A stretch of DNA of 64,000 bases from Gp13-AA77 sp035949375 (GTDB lineage: Bacteria; Acidobacteriota; Terriglobia; UBA7540): the NCBI GenBank assembly GCA_035949375.1, contig DASZIG010000100.1, positions 1 to 64,000 of the forward strand. Direction: 5' to 3'. The notes below the pieces were generated by a model that saw nothing but the letters and a program-made list of their open reading frames with translations, was not told where the DNA came from and ran no database searches. Both the position numbers and the translations under genes were made by a program. Position 1 is the first letter of the stretch. Each line of letters begins with the position of its first letter. Of this stretch, positions 1 to 9,265 are shown piece by piece.

Positions 1-16
1 GGCCGGGGGGCGGCGT

Positions 17-85
17 TTTTTTGTGGGGGGCGGCTAACCTCAGTCGCCCTACGGGCTCCATCGGTCCGTCGCCCCCCACAAAAAA
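17..85. repeat. Perfect 16-bp inverted repeat with 37-nt loop, followed by a short direct repeat
   Basis: Positions 17-32 (six T, then GTG5GCG-like) and 70-85 (CG, a C-run, then six A) are exact reverse complements around a 37-nt spacer. The T and A runs belong to the stem, so it has no 3' U-tract on either strand and is not a standard intrinsic terminator. Just downstream, 93-110 and 118-135 are near-identical 18-mers (GGAACTTCTTACTTTGCT against GGAACTCCTTACTTTGCC) at a 25-bp period. It may be a small non-autonomous repeat or a relic. Confidence 0.6.
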
Positions 86-201
86 GGAAAGCGGAACTTC
101 TTACTTTGCTCAGAACAGGAACTCCTTACTTTGCCTTGACAGCCTGGTCCTGAACCTCCGGGCGGACGGACACCCGAATCCGGGAGCCGCCGCAAGCCGG
201 A

Positions 202-230
202 TTGACACGGAATTATGCCTGCCCTACGAT
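202..230 (+). promoter_or_regulatory. Sigma-70-type promoter for the transglutaminase/TPR gene
   Basis: TTGACA at 202-207 is followed after 17 nt by TACGAT at 225-230, which puts a transcription start near 237, about 24 nt before the chosen ATG at 261. A perfect -35 box with ideal spacing makes this one of the better promoters in the window. No experimental evidence. Confidence 0.55.
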
Positions 231-260
231 GAGAGCGGTCAGGATGAAATCGCACACCAA

Positions 261-3200
261 ATGATCCGCCGGCCGCGTAGCCTCGTTTACTGGGTCCTGC
301 TGGCAGCGCTCGCTGCCGCTCTGCACGGGTTTGCCGATGACAAGGCCAAAGACAAGGAACCCTCCAAAGACCTCGATATCGAGCGCATGGAGACGGTCTA
401 CCGCTACCAGAATGACGGTACGGGGTCCATCACCCAGAGCTCCCGGATTCGCGTCCTGACGGAGGCCGGCCGTGACGCCATAGGCCAGTTCTACTTCTCC
501 TATTCGAGCGGGCTCGAAGACCTGAGGATCGACTACTTCCGCACTGACAAGAAGGACGGCACCCAGTTGCCGGTCGATCCCGCCCAGGCGGTGGAGACGG
601 CCTCGCCCATCTCGCAGTCGGCGCCCATGTTCAGCGACGTGAAGGTGAAGGTCCTGGTGGCGCGCGACCTGGCAGTGGGCGACGCGCTCGAATATCAGTT
701 CGCGCGTGTGGTGCGTGTGCCGCTCAAGCCCGGAGATTTCTGGGCGATGCACTTCCAGGACCAGGGCTCGGTGGTCGATTCCGAGGTGGTGACGCTCGAT
801 GTCCCGGAGGACCGCCGGCTGACGCTGAAAGCCTCCGCCGATTCCCACTACACAACCGAGCACAAGGACGGCCGCACCGTCTACCGCTGGGAGCTTTCGA
901 ACCCGAAGCCGCGTGAGGCTTCAGACCTGCCCCAGGATCCGCTGTTCGTGGCCAGCACCTTGACGGATTGGAAGCAGGTGGGGGATTGGTACCGCGGTCT
1001 CGAGGCCGGCCGGGTGGAAGCCACGCCCGAAATCAAGGCGCTGGCCGCGCAGCTCACGGCCGGCAAGAACACGCCGCGCGAAAGGCTGGAGGCCCTGTAC
1101 GCGTACGCTTCCGAACAGGTACGCTACGTCGCCCTCGAATTCGGTATCGGAGGCTACCAGCCGCACGCCGCGGCCGACGTCCTGCGAAATCGCTACGGAG
1201 ATTGCAAGGACAAGAGCGGGCTGCTCGAAGCCTTGCTCGCCGCAGCCGGTATCACCGCCTACCCGGCCCTGCTGAACGCCGAGCGCGGCGTTATTGAGCC
1301 CGCGGTTCCCATGCCGGGCCAGTTCGACCATGTGATCACCGTTGTCCCGATGGACGGACAACTGCTCTGGATGGATCCCACGCTGGGCGTTGCTCCCCTC
1401 GGAGTGCTCGCCGGACCTGAGCGCGGGAAGCAGGCGCTGGTCGTCGAACCGGGCGCGAGCCGGGTGGCGGACATTCCTGAGAAATCGCCCGTTCCCGAAA
1501 CCGAGACCTTGGACGCCACCGGGAAGCTGGATGCCGCCGGCAAACTGACGCTCGACGACCGGCTCGAGCTACGAGGGCTCGGAGAGGTTGTTTTTCGCAC
1601 CCTCTTCCGCCTCGGAAACCAGGATGCGCTCAACTCGGTCGCGAAGCGGCTGGCCGAAATGCAGGCCCCCGGCGCCACGGCCGGCGACCCCAAACCTTCT
1701 GACCCGCTCGACCTCTCCAAGCCCTTCCGCCTCGATCTTCCGGTCACCGACTCGGACTTCTTCCCGGCGCTCGAAAAATCCCATGACGTGCGGATGCCGC
1801 TTTTGACCGCTGAGACCGGCGCTCTGGCCTTGGAAATCGAGCGCGCCCGGAAGCAGGTGGAGCAGGCGGCCAAGAAGCCGGGAGGCCATAAGCCGCAGGA
1901 CATCGATCTGCTGCCCGGCGGGTCGATGCATTACAACGCCGATGTGGAAATCGACCCGGCCTACCAGGTTGACTTGCCGCTGCCGGTTCATGTCGACCGG
2001 CCCTTCGCGAGCTACGACTCCACCTACACCTTCGAGCACGGCCACCTGAAGGCGCAGCGGGCCCTGGTGCTCAAGATGGACAAGCTCCCCGCCGCCGATT
2101 GGCAGGATCTGGAAGTGTTTCGCAGGCTCGTGGAGACGGACTCCGCTCAGACGCTGCAGTTGCGCCGGGCCTCGCCTTTGAGCCTGGAGTCCAAGCTCTC
2201 AGACCTGAGCGCCGAAGACGCTGAGCAGCAGGGCATGAAGGCGATCGAGCAGAATGATTTTTTCACGGCCCAGAAGCTCTTCGCTCAGGCTACCAAGAAA
2301 GATCCAGAGAGCAAAACCGCCTGGAACAATCTGGGACGCGCGGACTCGGCGCTCGGCCTGCTCGATCCGGCCGAGGCGGCCCTCAAGACCCAGATCAAGG
2401 TGCACCCCGACGACGAATACGCCTACAACAATCTGGGACGGATTTACGCGGCGCGTCACGAGTACGACCGTGCCATTGAGCAGTACCGGAAGCAACTCGA
2501 GATCAATCCCCTTGATCCCTACACCTATCCCAATCTTGCCGCCGCCTACGAGTCCATGGAGCGTTGGGACGATGCCGCCCAGGCCTGGGCGAAGCAGGTT
2601 GCCATCGACCACACGCAGTGGGCCAGTTACGCATCGTGGGGTTACGCCCTGCTCAAGGCCGGCAAGCTTGACGACGGGCGCGAGAAGATGAAGCGCGCGC
2701 TCGACATGGACCGCAGCCCCGAAGCCCTGAACGACATCTCCTACCAGATGGCGGAGGCCGGGGTGGACCTCGACCAGGCGGCGCAATATGCGCGCTCGGC
2801 GGTGGGGCAGGCATTGGCGGGCATCAGCGACGCCGATTCCCTTGACGTCCCCAAGGACTACAACACCCGCCTCGGCAGCCTGTCGGCCTTCCTCGATACG
2901 CTCGGCTGGGTATACTTCCGGCAGAAGCGCTTTTCCGAGGCCGAACCGCTGATTGCGGCCGCGCACGACCTGCGCGCGCAATCGGACGTCGCGGAGCACC
3001 TGGCGCGCGTCTACGCCAGCGAGGATCGTCCGGAAGATGCCTTGCGCTATTACGCCTGGTCAGGCCTCGAGGCGGGATGGACCGGCCAGACCGCGCCCGA
3101 GTTAAGCGAGTACCTGGAAGCGCATTACGGCGGCCCGGACGGATTGATGCGCAAGGCCGCGGCCGTGGATAAGGGATACTTTAGCCAGCATCGCCTGGCG

Positions 3201-4070
3201 CCGGCGGCGTCCTCCGCCTGGCCCGCCGGAGCCGCTCTATCGAAGTCCGTTGTGGTCCAGTTGCAGGCGCTCGTGGACGAGAAGGGATCGGTGCGGGACC
3301 TCGAAGCCGCCAGCGGCGATGAGCCTTTTCGCTCCGCAGCGCTCAAGGATGCGCGGGGCCTCACTTTGCCGGTCTTCAGCGCAACCGGCCAGCCGGTCAA
3401 AACGGTCCGCAGCATCACCTACGTCTACTCGCCCCCGCAGCAGGTCACGGCGGTGTGGAATTATGGCAAAGCCGATGATCGCGCTTTACAAGCCTTCAAC
3501 ATGTCGGAGGGTTCCGTGTTCGCGCCGGGGATGATGCTGATTTCCACCGGGCAGATGGATCAGGGCATCGCAGCCTTGCGCGAAGCGTTGCGCACGCAGC
3601 CGGACTCGCCTTACGCCGAACAGGCTCATCTCGCGATCGCGGAAGGCTTGAGCGCCAAGCGCGATTACGAAGGCTCCGCGGCGGAGTATCGCGCCGCTGC
3701 CCAGTCGAGTCCTGACGACCCGCGTCCTCATCGCATGCTTGCCGACGCTCTGGCCATGAAGGGTGATCACGCCGCCGCCCTGGCCGAATATCAGCGTGCC
3801 GTGGAACTCAATCCGAGCGATGCCGAGGGGCACTTCAGCCTGGGCGCTCAGCTCGAAGCCGCCGCCGCCGGCGAGGCGCTCAAGGGTTACCACTTTGACC
3901 CGAGGACCGGACGCACCGGGCCTGCGGCCACGAAGCTCTCGAAGTCCGCGCTCGACAACTATCATGCCGCCTGCGAGCAGTACCGGCTGGCCCATCAACT
4001 CATCCCCGACATGCCGGCTTACGCCGAAGCCTACCAACGCCTGGTCAAGCAACTCGGCGAGAAACCCTGA
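261..4070 (+). CDS. DUF3857/transglutaminase-like/TPR envelope protein with TonB-C-like segment
   Basis: About 1269 aa. I start at ATG 261, which opens a Lys/Arg-poor hydrophobic leader (MIRRPRSLVYWVLLAALAAA) read as a signal peptide; the frame is open further upstream but that part looks non-coding. Order: DUF3857-like beta domain (about 37-210); transglutaminase-like domain with a likely Cys315-His357-Asp372 triad (GDCKDKSG, FDHVI, WMDPT); TPR repeats (about 652-850); a segment near 995-1053 resembling a TonB C-terminal domain; more TPRs (about 1100-1190). DUF3857 plus transglutaminase proteins occur in Bacteroidota and Acidobacteriota envelopes; substrates are unknown. A cysteine-synthase-like gene follows 16 nt downstream, so the two are probably co-transcribed. 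Family call is firm; molecular role is not. Confidence 0.85.
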   Translation: MIRRPRSLVYWVLLAALAAALHGFADDKAKDKEPSKDLDIERMETVYRYQNDGTGSITQSSRIRVLTEAGRDAIGQFYFSYSSGLEDLRIDYFRTDKKDGTQLPVDPAQAVETASPISQSAPMFSDVKVKVLVARDLAVGDALEYQFARVVRVPLKPGDFWAMHFQDQGSVVDSEVVTLDVPEDRRLTLKASADSHYTTEHKDGRTVYRWELSNPKPREASDLPQDPLFVASTLTDWKQVGDWYRGLEAGRVEATPEIKALAAQLTAGKNTPRERLEALYAYASEQVRYVALEFGIGGYQPHAAADVLRNRYGDCKDKSGLLEALLAAAGITAYPALLNAERGVIEPAVPMPGQFDHVITVVPMDGQLLWMDPTLGVAPLGVLAGPERGKQALVVEPGASRVADIPEKSPVPETETLDATGKLDAAGKLTLDDRLELRGLGEVVFRTLFRLGNQDALNSVAKRLAEMQAPGATAGDPKPSDPLDLSKPFRLDLPVTDSDFFPALEKSHDVRMPLLTAETGALALEIERARKQVEQAAKKPGGHKPQDIDLLPGGSMHYNADVEIDPAYQVDLPLPVHVDRPFASYDSTYTFEHGHLKAQRALVLKMDKLPAADWQDLEVFRRLVETDSAQTLQLRRASPLSLESKLSDLSAEDAEQQGMKAIEQNDFFTAQKLFAQATKKDPESKTAWNNLGRADSALGLLDPAEAALKTQIKVHPDDEYAYNNLGRIYAARHEYDRAIEQYRKQLEINPLDPYTYPNLAAAYESMERWDDAAQAWAKQVAIDHTQWASYASWGYALLKAGKLDDGREKMKRALDMDRSPEALNDISYQMAEAGVDLDQAAQYARSAVGQALAGISDADSLDVPKDYNTRLGSLSAFLDTLGWVYFRQKRFSEAEPLIAAAHDLRAQSDVAEHLARVYASEDRPEDALRYYAWSGLEAGWTGQTAPELSEYLEAHYGGPDGLMRKAAAVDKGYFSQHRLAPAASSAWPAGAALSKSVVVQLQALVDEKGSVRDLEAASGDEPFRSAALKDARGLTLPVFSATGQPVKTVRSITYVYSPPQQVTAVWNYGKADDRALQAFNMSEGSVFAPGMMLISTGQMDQGIAALREALRTQPDSPYAEQAHLAIAEGLSAKRDYEGSAAEYRAAAQSSPDDPRPHRMLADALAMKGDHAAALAEYQRAVELNPSDAEGHFSLGAQLEAAAAGEALKGYHFDPRTGRTGPAATKLSKSALDNYHAACEQYRLAHQLIPDMPAYAEAYQRLVKQLGEKP

Positions 4071-4086
4071 CACAACGAGGCTTACG

Positions 4087-5022
4087 ATGAGCATTCCAGC
4101 CGGCGTGGTTGAATCCATCGGAAACACACCCATCGTGCCGTTGCGGAGGATAGTGCCGCCCGGCAGCGCGCGAATCCTGGCGAAGCTGGAATGGGCCAAC
4201 CCCACGGGCAGCATGAAGGATCGTATGGCGAAGGCTGCAATTGAAGCTGCCGAATCCGACGGCCGCTTGCCTCCCGGAGGGACGGTTGTGGAGTACACGG
4301 CCGGCACCACGGGGATTTCGCTCGCGCTGGTCTGTGCCGCCAAGGGCTACAAGATCGCCATCGTGTTTTCCGACGCTTTCAGCGAAGAGAAGAGAATCAC
4401 CATGAAGGCCCTGGGAGCCGGGATCACGGACGTGCCCAGCGACAACAGGAAGATCACCGCGGCGCTCATCAAGGCCATGATCGAAAAGGCCCGCGAGATC
4501 AGCGCGCAACCGGGCCACTGGTGGTGTGACCAGCTCAACAACAAGGATGCCGCCGGCGGATACACGCCGCTCGGCGAAGAGATCTGGGAGCAAACCGGCG
4601 GCAAGATTGATGCCTTCGTGCACGCGGTGGGCACGGCGCACTCGATTCACGGCGTCACTAAGGCCATACGGCGGCATAAGCCAAATTTGCGCGTCGTGGC
4701 CGTCGAACCCGGGGAATCCGCCGTTCTCTCCGGCAAACCCTCGGGCTCGCACCGGATTGAAGGAATCGGGCTCGGCTTCCTCCCGCCGCTGTGGGAGCCG
4801 CAACTGGTCGACGAGGTTATTCCGGTCACGACTGCAGACGCACAAGCCGTGGCGAGGCGCCTCGCTCGCGAAGAAGGGTTGTTCGCCGGAACATCCTCCG
4901 GAGCCAACGTGGCAGCGTCCCTGCGCGTCGCCGAGCGGCTCGGCAGCGGGGCTACGGTGGTCACGATCCTGTGCGATTCGGGTTTGCGGTACCTCAGCAC
5001 TGACCTTTACGCGATCCGGTAA
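4087..5022 (+). CDS. PLP-dependent cysteine synthase family protein
   Basis: 311 aa, fold-type II PLP enzyme of the CysK/CysM/CBS group. Start ATG 4087 is preceded by ACGAGG; the frame runs on upstream inside the preceding gene, but that part is not homologous. The PLP lysine is probably Lys44 in PTGSMKDRM. The phosphate-cradle loop is GTSSGANVAAS. The substrate loop reads EYTAGTTGISLA instead of the EPTSGNTGIGLA of classical O-acetylserine sulfhydrylases, and the protein lacks C-terminal CBS domains. It may therefore make cysteine from O-acetylserine and sulfide or act on a related beta-replacement substrate. It lies 16 nt behind the transglutaminase/TPR gene, with no obvious functional link. 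Confidence 0.85.
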   Translation: MSIPAGVVESIGNTPIVPLRRIVPPGSARILAKLEWANPTGSMKDRMAKAAIEAAESDGRLPPGGTVVEYTAGTTGISLALVCAAKGYKIAIVFSDAFSEEKRITMKALGAGITDVPSDNRKITAALIKAMIEKAREISAQPGHWWCDQLNNKDAAGGYTPLGEEIWEQTGGKIDAFVHAVGTAHSIHGVTKAIRRHKPNLRVVAVEPGESAVLSGKPSGSHRIEGIGLGFLPPLWEPQLVDEVIPVTTADAQAVARRLAREEGLFAGTSSGANVAASLRVAERLGSGATVVTILCDSGLRYLSTDLYAIR

Positions 5023-5236
5023 ACGAATCCGCTACGCTGCCCACTTCGCTTCTGAGAGCCCGCAAGCCTGGTGGCCTCCTTCGAATCACCAAGCATGACA
5101 TGCTCGACGCGTTGATTCACGCCTGGCTGTCATGCGATCAGTGTTCCAAACGGAAGTAATGACGTGCCGGTTGCCATTTGCACGGTGCGGCCGAGTTAAG
5201 ATGGACGACTGTCCCGGCACACAACGGAGGAAACCC

Positions 5237-8200
5237 TTGACCTGCAGACTCTCGATCGCCTGTGCTCTCATTCTCATATCCATAGTGGCTGCACCAGCTC
5301 ACGCCCAGAACTTCGTTTTCGGCCAGGCGACGCTGACTACCGGAACCACGCCCGTAGCCGTCGCCCAAGGCGACTTCAACCGCGACGGCGTGCCGGACCT
5401 TGCCGTCTCGAACTCCGGCAGCAACACGGTCTCCATTTTCCTGTCCAAACCCGACGGGACTTATGCCGCCAAAACGGACTATGCCGTGTCGACCCCGGGC
5501 CAGATCGTGACCGGCGATTTCAATCTCGACGGCAAGCTCGACTTGGCCGTGGCCGCCGGCACGAGCTTCGCGGTGTTGCTGGGGGTGGGCGACGGCACGT
5601 TCCAGAACCCGCTATCGCAGGCGATTGCCGCGACCGGCCTGGCCGTTGCTGATTTCAATCGGGACGGCAAACTTGATCTCTTCGTCGCCGGAAGCGCCAG
5701 CGGCCTGTATCTCGGCAACGGTGACGGGACGTTCACGCTGTCCGGCGCGAACTTGGGTTCGTACTCCTACGTCAACGCAGCCGACTTCAACGGTGACGGA
5801 AAGCTTGACGTCCTGCTGAGCAGCACAACGACCGGCCAGGTGTATCTCGGTAACGGCTCTGGAGGGTTCACAGCGGTAACGGGAACCATATCCACCGGCG
5901 GCCAGTTGCCCGCAGTGGGTGATTTTAATGGCGACGGCAAGCTCGACGTCGCAGTAGAAATAACGAATTGCGGCCACGGAGTTTGCCGCTACAACCTCGA
6001 TACGTACTTCGGCGTCGGCGACGGCACCTTCACCTTCGCATTCGATACCTTGGTAGGCGCGACCGTAACTCAGTTGATCGCGGGCGACTTCAATCAGGAC
6101 GGCAAACAGGACCTGCTGGCGGTACCGTCAGGCCTCCTGCTTGGCAACGGCGACGGCAGCTTTAAGCCGGCCACTGCCGCACCGCTCGGAATCTCTCCGG
6201 CCGGCGCCGCGGTCGGTGACTTCAACAACGACGGACAGCTCGACATCGCGGCGATCGACAAAGGCGGCTGGCTCTATGTTTCAGTCGGCAATCACGGAGG
6301 CTTCGCGGGTGCAAGTACAGTCTCCACCGTGCCGGCGGACCTTGGTCCCAACACAGTCTTTGCCGACCTGAACGGCGACCACAAGCTCGATCAAGTCTCC
6401 TACGGCAGCACCTACCCCTACGGCCTCGTGGTCCAGTTGGGCAACGGCGATGGCACCTTTCAGGCGCCGCAAGTAACCTCCGGGTCTGCGATGGGCGGCA
6501 GTATCGCTGTGGGCGATTTCAACAACGACGGCAATGTTGACCTGGCCATCAACGGTCCGGGCAGCACCACACTCACCTTCGCCATCTACCTGGGCAATGG
6601 CGACGGGACCTTCCAGTCTCCGATCATCACGTCCTCGAACGTCTATGCGCTCTCCATCGCCGCCGCAGATGTAAACAACGACGGCAAGCTCGACGTGATC
6701 TTCACGGCCCAGAACGGCGCCTTCCTAGCGGTATATCTGGGCAACGGCGATGGCACGTTTGGACCTCCCACCTATTACAGCGACACGACCTACGACACAA
6801 CACTTGTGGTTGCGGACTTCAACCAGGACGGGAAGCCCGATATCGCGGTGGCATGCGCTCCTTCGCTGTGCATCAAGATTGGCAATGGCGACGGGACTTT
6901 TCAAGCCGCGAAAAAATACGGAACGGCCGGCGCTTCCGACCCCGTCGTCCAGGGAGACTTTAACGGCGACGGCAAAGTCGATGTGGCGGCGGGCGCTTTC
7001 ATTTATCTCGGCAACGGCGACGGAACATTCCAGGCTCCCACCGCGGCCATCGCCAGCGTGGACATAATCGCGATGACCTCCGGCGATTTCAACCAGGACG
7101 GAAAAACCGACCTCTCGATGCTGATCTACCCCACATCGGGTTCTCTCACGCGGCTGTTCTTCAGTAATGGCGACGGCACTTTCGCATCGTCCTTCCTGCT
7201 GGCCACTCCGGCGGGCGGCACTGCCGCTGGAGATTTGAACGGCGACGGTGCGCCCGACCTCTTCGCGGACACACCGGGAGGCTCGACCTCAACCTATACA
7301 AACCTGAACGTGCCAGTGATTTCGATCGCGCCCGGCCTGCTCAGCTTCCCCAACGAAGCCGTCGGTACCACCGGGTCGCCGCTGACGTTGACGGTCTCTA
7401 ACTCCGGCATCGCCCCGGTGAACCTGGGGGCAACCACAATTACCGGTGACTTTGCCGCGAAGTCGAACGCGTGTACCGGCACACTGGCGTCCGGCGCTTC
7501 CTGCACTCTGCAAGTGACCTTCACTCCGACCGTCCTCGGCCAGCGTACCGGCCTGCTGACAATTGCCTCGGACAGCTTTGGCGGAGCCGCCAGCCTGGTG
7601 TTGGTCGGAAACGGCACCGTGTCCGGGCCAGCGGTCCAGCTTTCGGCCTCCAGCCTGACCTTCGGGAGTCAGGCGTTGGGCACCAGCAGCCCCACCCAGA
7701 TTGTCACCGTAACGAGCGTCGGCGCCGGCGCCGTGACCTTCTCGAGTTTTGCCACCACTGGAGATTTTTCGCAGACCAACAACTGCCCGCCCGTACTTAG
7801 TCCGTCCGCGACGTGCTGGGTGGCGGTCAAGTTCACGCCGACGGCGGCCGGGACCCGCACCGGCACCCTGGTGATTTCGGACAACGCCCCCGGAGGCAGC
7901 CAGACCGTGGGCCTCACCGGGACCGGCACGGCCCCGGCGGTTACCCTCAAGCCCACCAGCCTTACCTTTACGACCCAGGCCATCGGCACCGCCAGCCGTG
8001 CCAAAGCCGTGACCCTGACCAACACCGGAACCGCGGCGCTCACCATCAGCAGCCTGACTTTCAGCGGCGCGGACCCGAAGGATTTCACTGAGACCAACAC
8101 ATGCGGGACAAGCGTGGCGGCGGGCGCAAGCTGCCAGATCAGCGTCTCGTTCAAGCCCACCAACATCAACACCCGGACCGCAACCCTAAACGTCAACGAC

Positions 8201-8563
8201 AACGCCCCCGGGAGCCCGCAAACCGTTTTTCTCACGGGAACCGGAACGCAGGTCCAGCTTTCGCCCGCGTCTCTTAACTTCGGCAGCGTGAAGGTTGGGA
8301 CGAAGAGTGCAGTTAAGAAAGTCACGCTGACGAACGTCGGCCAGACCACGGTGAACATCACTAGCCTCTCGCTGACGGGAACCGACGCCGGCGATTTCGC
8401 CGAGACCACAACCTGCCGTTCCAGCGTGCAGGCGGAGGCGAGTTGCACGATCTCGGTTACCTTCACTCCCCTGGCGTCGGGGTCGCGGACAGCGTCCCTG
8501 TCAGTAGCCGACAATGGCGGCGGCAGCCCGCAAACCGTCAGCCTGAGCGGCATGGGAAAGTAG
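5237..8563 (+). CDS. Secreted FG-GAP/VCBS repeat protein with choice-of-anchor (HYDIN-like) domains
   Basis: 1108 aa. I choose TTG 5237 because GGAGG sits at 5226-5230 (6-nt spacer) and the product then begins with a clean signal peptide ending APAHA/QNF; ATGs upstream have no ribosome site. Residues about 25-690 carry 14 copies of a DFNxDGxxDL-type calcium-binding motif, i.e. FG-GAP/VCBS repeats forming beta-propellers. Residues about 695-1108 hold four roughly 100-residue immunoglobulin-like domains of the choice-of-anchor D/HYDIN type (LNFGSVKVGT, TNTGTAALTISS). No catalytic domain, membrane anchor or sorting signal is visible. Such proteins are common in Acidobacteriota and are presumed surface or matrix binding proteins; the ligand is unknown. 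Confidence 0.85.
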   Translation: MTCRLSIACALILISIVAAPAHAQNFVFGQATLTTGTTPVAVAQGDFNRDGVPDLAVSNSGSNTVSIFLSKPDGTYAAKTDYAVSTPGQIVTGDFNLDGKLDLAVAAGTSFAVLLGVGDGTFQNPLSQAIAATGLAVADFNRDGKLDLFVAGSASGLYLGNGDGTFTLSGANLGSYSYVNAADFNGDGKLDVLLSSTTTGQVYLGNGSGGFTAVTGTISTGGQLPAVGDFNGDGKLDVAVEITNCGHGVCRYNLDTYFGVGDGTFTFAFDTLVGATVTQLIAGDFNQDGKQDLLAVPSGLLLGNGDGSFKPATAAPLGISPAGAAVGDFNNDGQLDIAAIDKGGWLYVSVGNHGGFAGASTVSTVPADLGPNTVFADLNGDHKLDQVSYGSTYPYGLVVQLGNGDGTFQAPQVTSGSAMGGSIAVGDFNNDGNVDLAINGPGSTTLTFAIYLGNGDGTFQSPIITSSNVYALSIAAADVNNDGKLDVIFTAQNGAFLAVYLGNGDGTFGPPTYYSDTTYDTTLVVADFNQDGKPDIAVACAPSLCIKIGNGDGTFQAAKKYGTAGASDPVVQGDFNGDGKVDVAAGAFIYLGNGDGTFQAPTAAIASVDIIAMTSGDFNQDGKTDLSMLIYPTSGSLTRLFFSNGDGTFASSFLLATPAGGTAAGDLNGDGAPDLFADTPGGSTSTYTNLNVPVISIAPGLLSFPNEAVGTTGSPLTLTVSNSGIAPVNLGATTITGDFAAKSNACTGTLASGASCTLQVTFTPTVLGQRTGLLTIASDSFGGAASLVLVGNGTVSGPAVQLSASSLTFGSQALGTSSPTQIVTVTSVGAGAVTFSSFATTGDFSQTNNCPPVLSPSATCWVAVKFTPTAAGTRTGTLVISDNAPGGSQTVGLTGTGTAPAVTLKPTSLTFTTQAIGTASRAKAVTLTNTGTAALTISSLTFSGADPKDFTETNTCGTSVAAGASCQISVSFKPTNINTRTATLNVNDNAPGSPQTVFLTGTGTQVQLSPASLNFGSVKVGTKSAVKKVTLTNVGQTTVNITSLSLTGTDAGDFAETTTCRSSVQAEASCTISVTFTPLASGSRTASLSVADNGGGSPQTVSLSGMGK

Positions 8564-8610
8564 CCGTCGAGGGGTTGAATTTCAATGCGCGCGGGCCGAC
8601 AATGGAGGGC

Positions 8611-9174
8611 ATGACAACCTCCAAACTGACATCAAACGCCATCGGCGTCGCGCCGCCCGATGCTTCCGAATACGCGGCTTATTACGGGAAATACATCGCC
8701 CTGGTCCCCGGCAACGATGTTGTACGCACTCTGGAAGGCCAGGGCCGCGAAACCGCGGAACTCCTGGCCGGTCTCAGCGAGCGTCAGACCATGCACCGTT
8801 ATGCTCCGGGGAAGTGGAGCGTGAAGGAAGTAGTCGGCCACGTCACCGACTCGGAGCGCATCTTCGCTTACCGCGCGCTGCGGATCGCACGCTCCGACCG
8901 GACGCCTATCGAGGGTTTCGAGCAGGACGACTACGTGCAGGCCGCGCAGTTCGACCGTCGATCCCTCGCCGAACTGGTCGCCGAGTTCAGCGCAGTCCGC
9001 GAGGCCACCGTCCGGCTGTTTGAAAGCCTGCCGGCGGACGCCTGGATGCGCCGCGGCGTCGCTAATCAGAACCAAGTTTCGGTCCGAGCGCTCGCTTACA
9101 TGATCGCCGGTCACGAGCTGCATCATCGCCGTGTTCTTCAAGACAAGTATCTCGTGGCTGCGGCCGGAGCGTAG
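8611..9174 (+). CDS. DinB family protein (putative metal-dependent thiol transferase fold)
   Basis: 187 aa. DinB-like four-helix bundle: GKWSVKEVVGHVTDSERIF supplies the first metal-ligand histidine and GHELHHRRVL near the C-terminus the other two, the usual three-His arrangement of DinB/YfiT/bacillithiol-transferase relatives. Substrate unknown. Start is ATG 8611 or ATG 8602. GGAGG at 8604-8608 is only 2 nt from the first and lies inside the gene for the second. A weak promoter-like pair (TTGAAT 8575-8580, GACAAT 8598-8603, 17-nt gap) would start transcription almost at 8611, so near-leaderless translation is possible. It follows the FG-GAP gene by 47 nt. Confidence 0.8.
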   Translation: MTTSKLTSNAIGVAPPDASEYAAYYGKYIALVPGNDVVRTLEGQGRETAELLAGLSERQTMHRYAPGKWSVKEVVGHVTDSERIFAYRALRIARSDRTPIEGFEQDDYVQAAQFDRRSLAELVAEFSAVREATVRLFESLPADAWMRRGVANQNQVSVRALAYMIAGHELHHRRVLQDKYLVAAAGA

Positions 9175-9265
9175 CGGAAGGCCTTCCACCCTGGCTTCGG
9201 GCGCGGGCAGCGGGGACCGGCAAGGTGCTGGTCCCGAGGCGCGCCCATGCCTACCGTCGGCTGAG

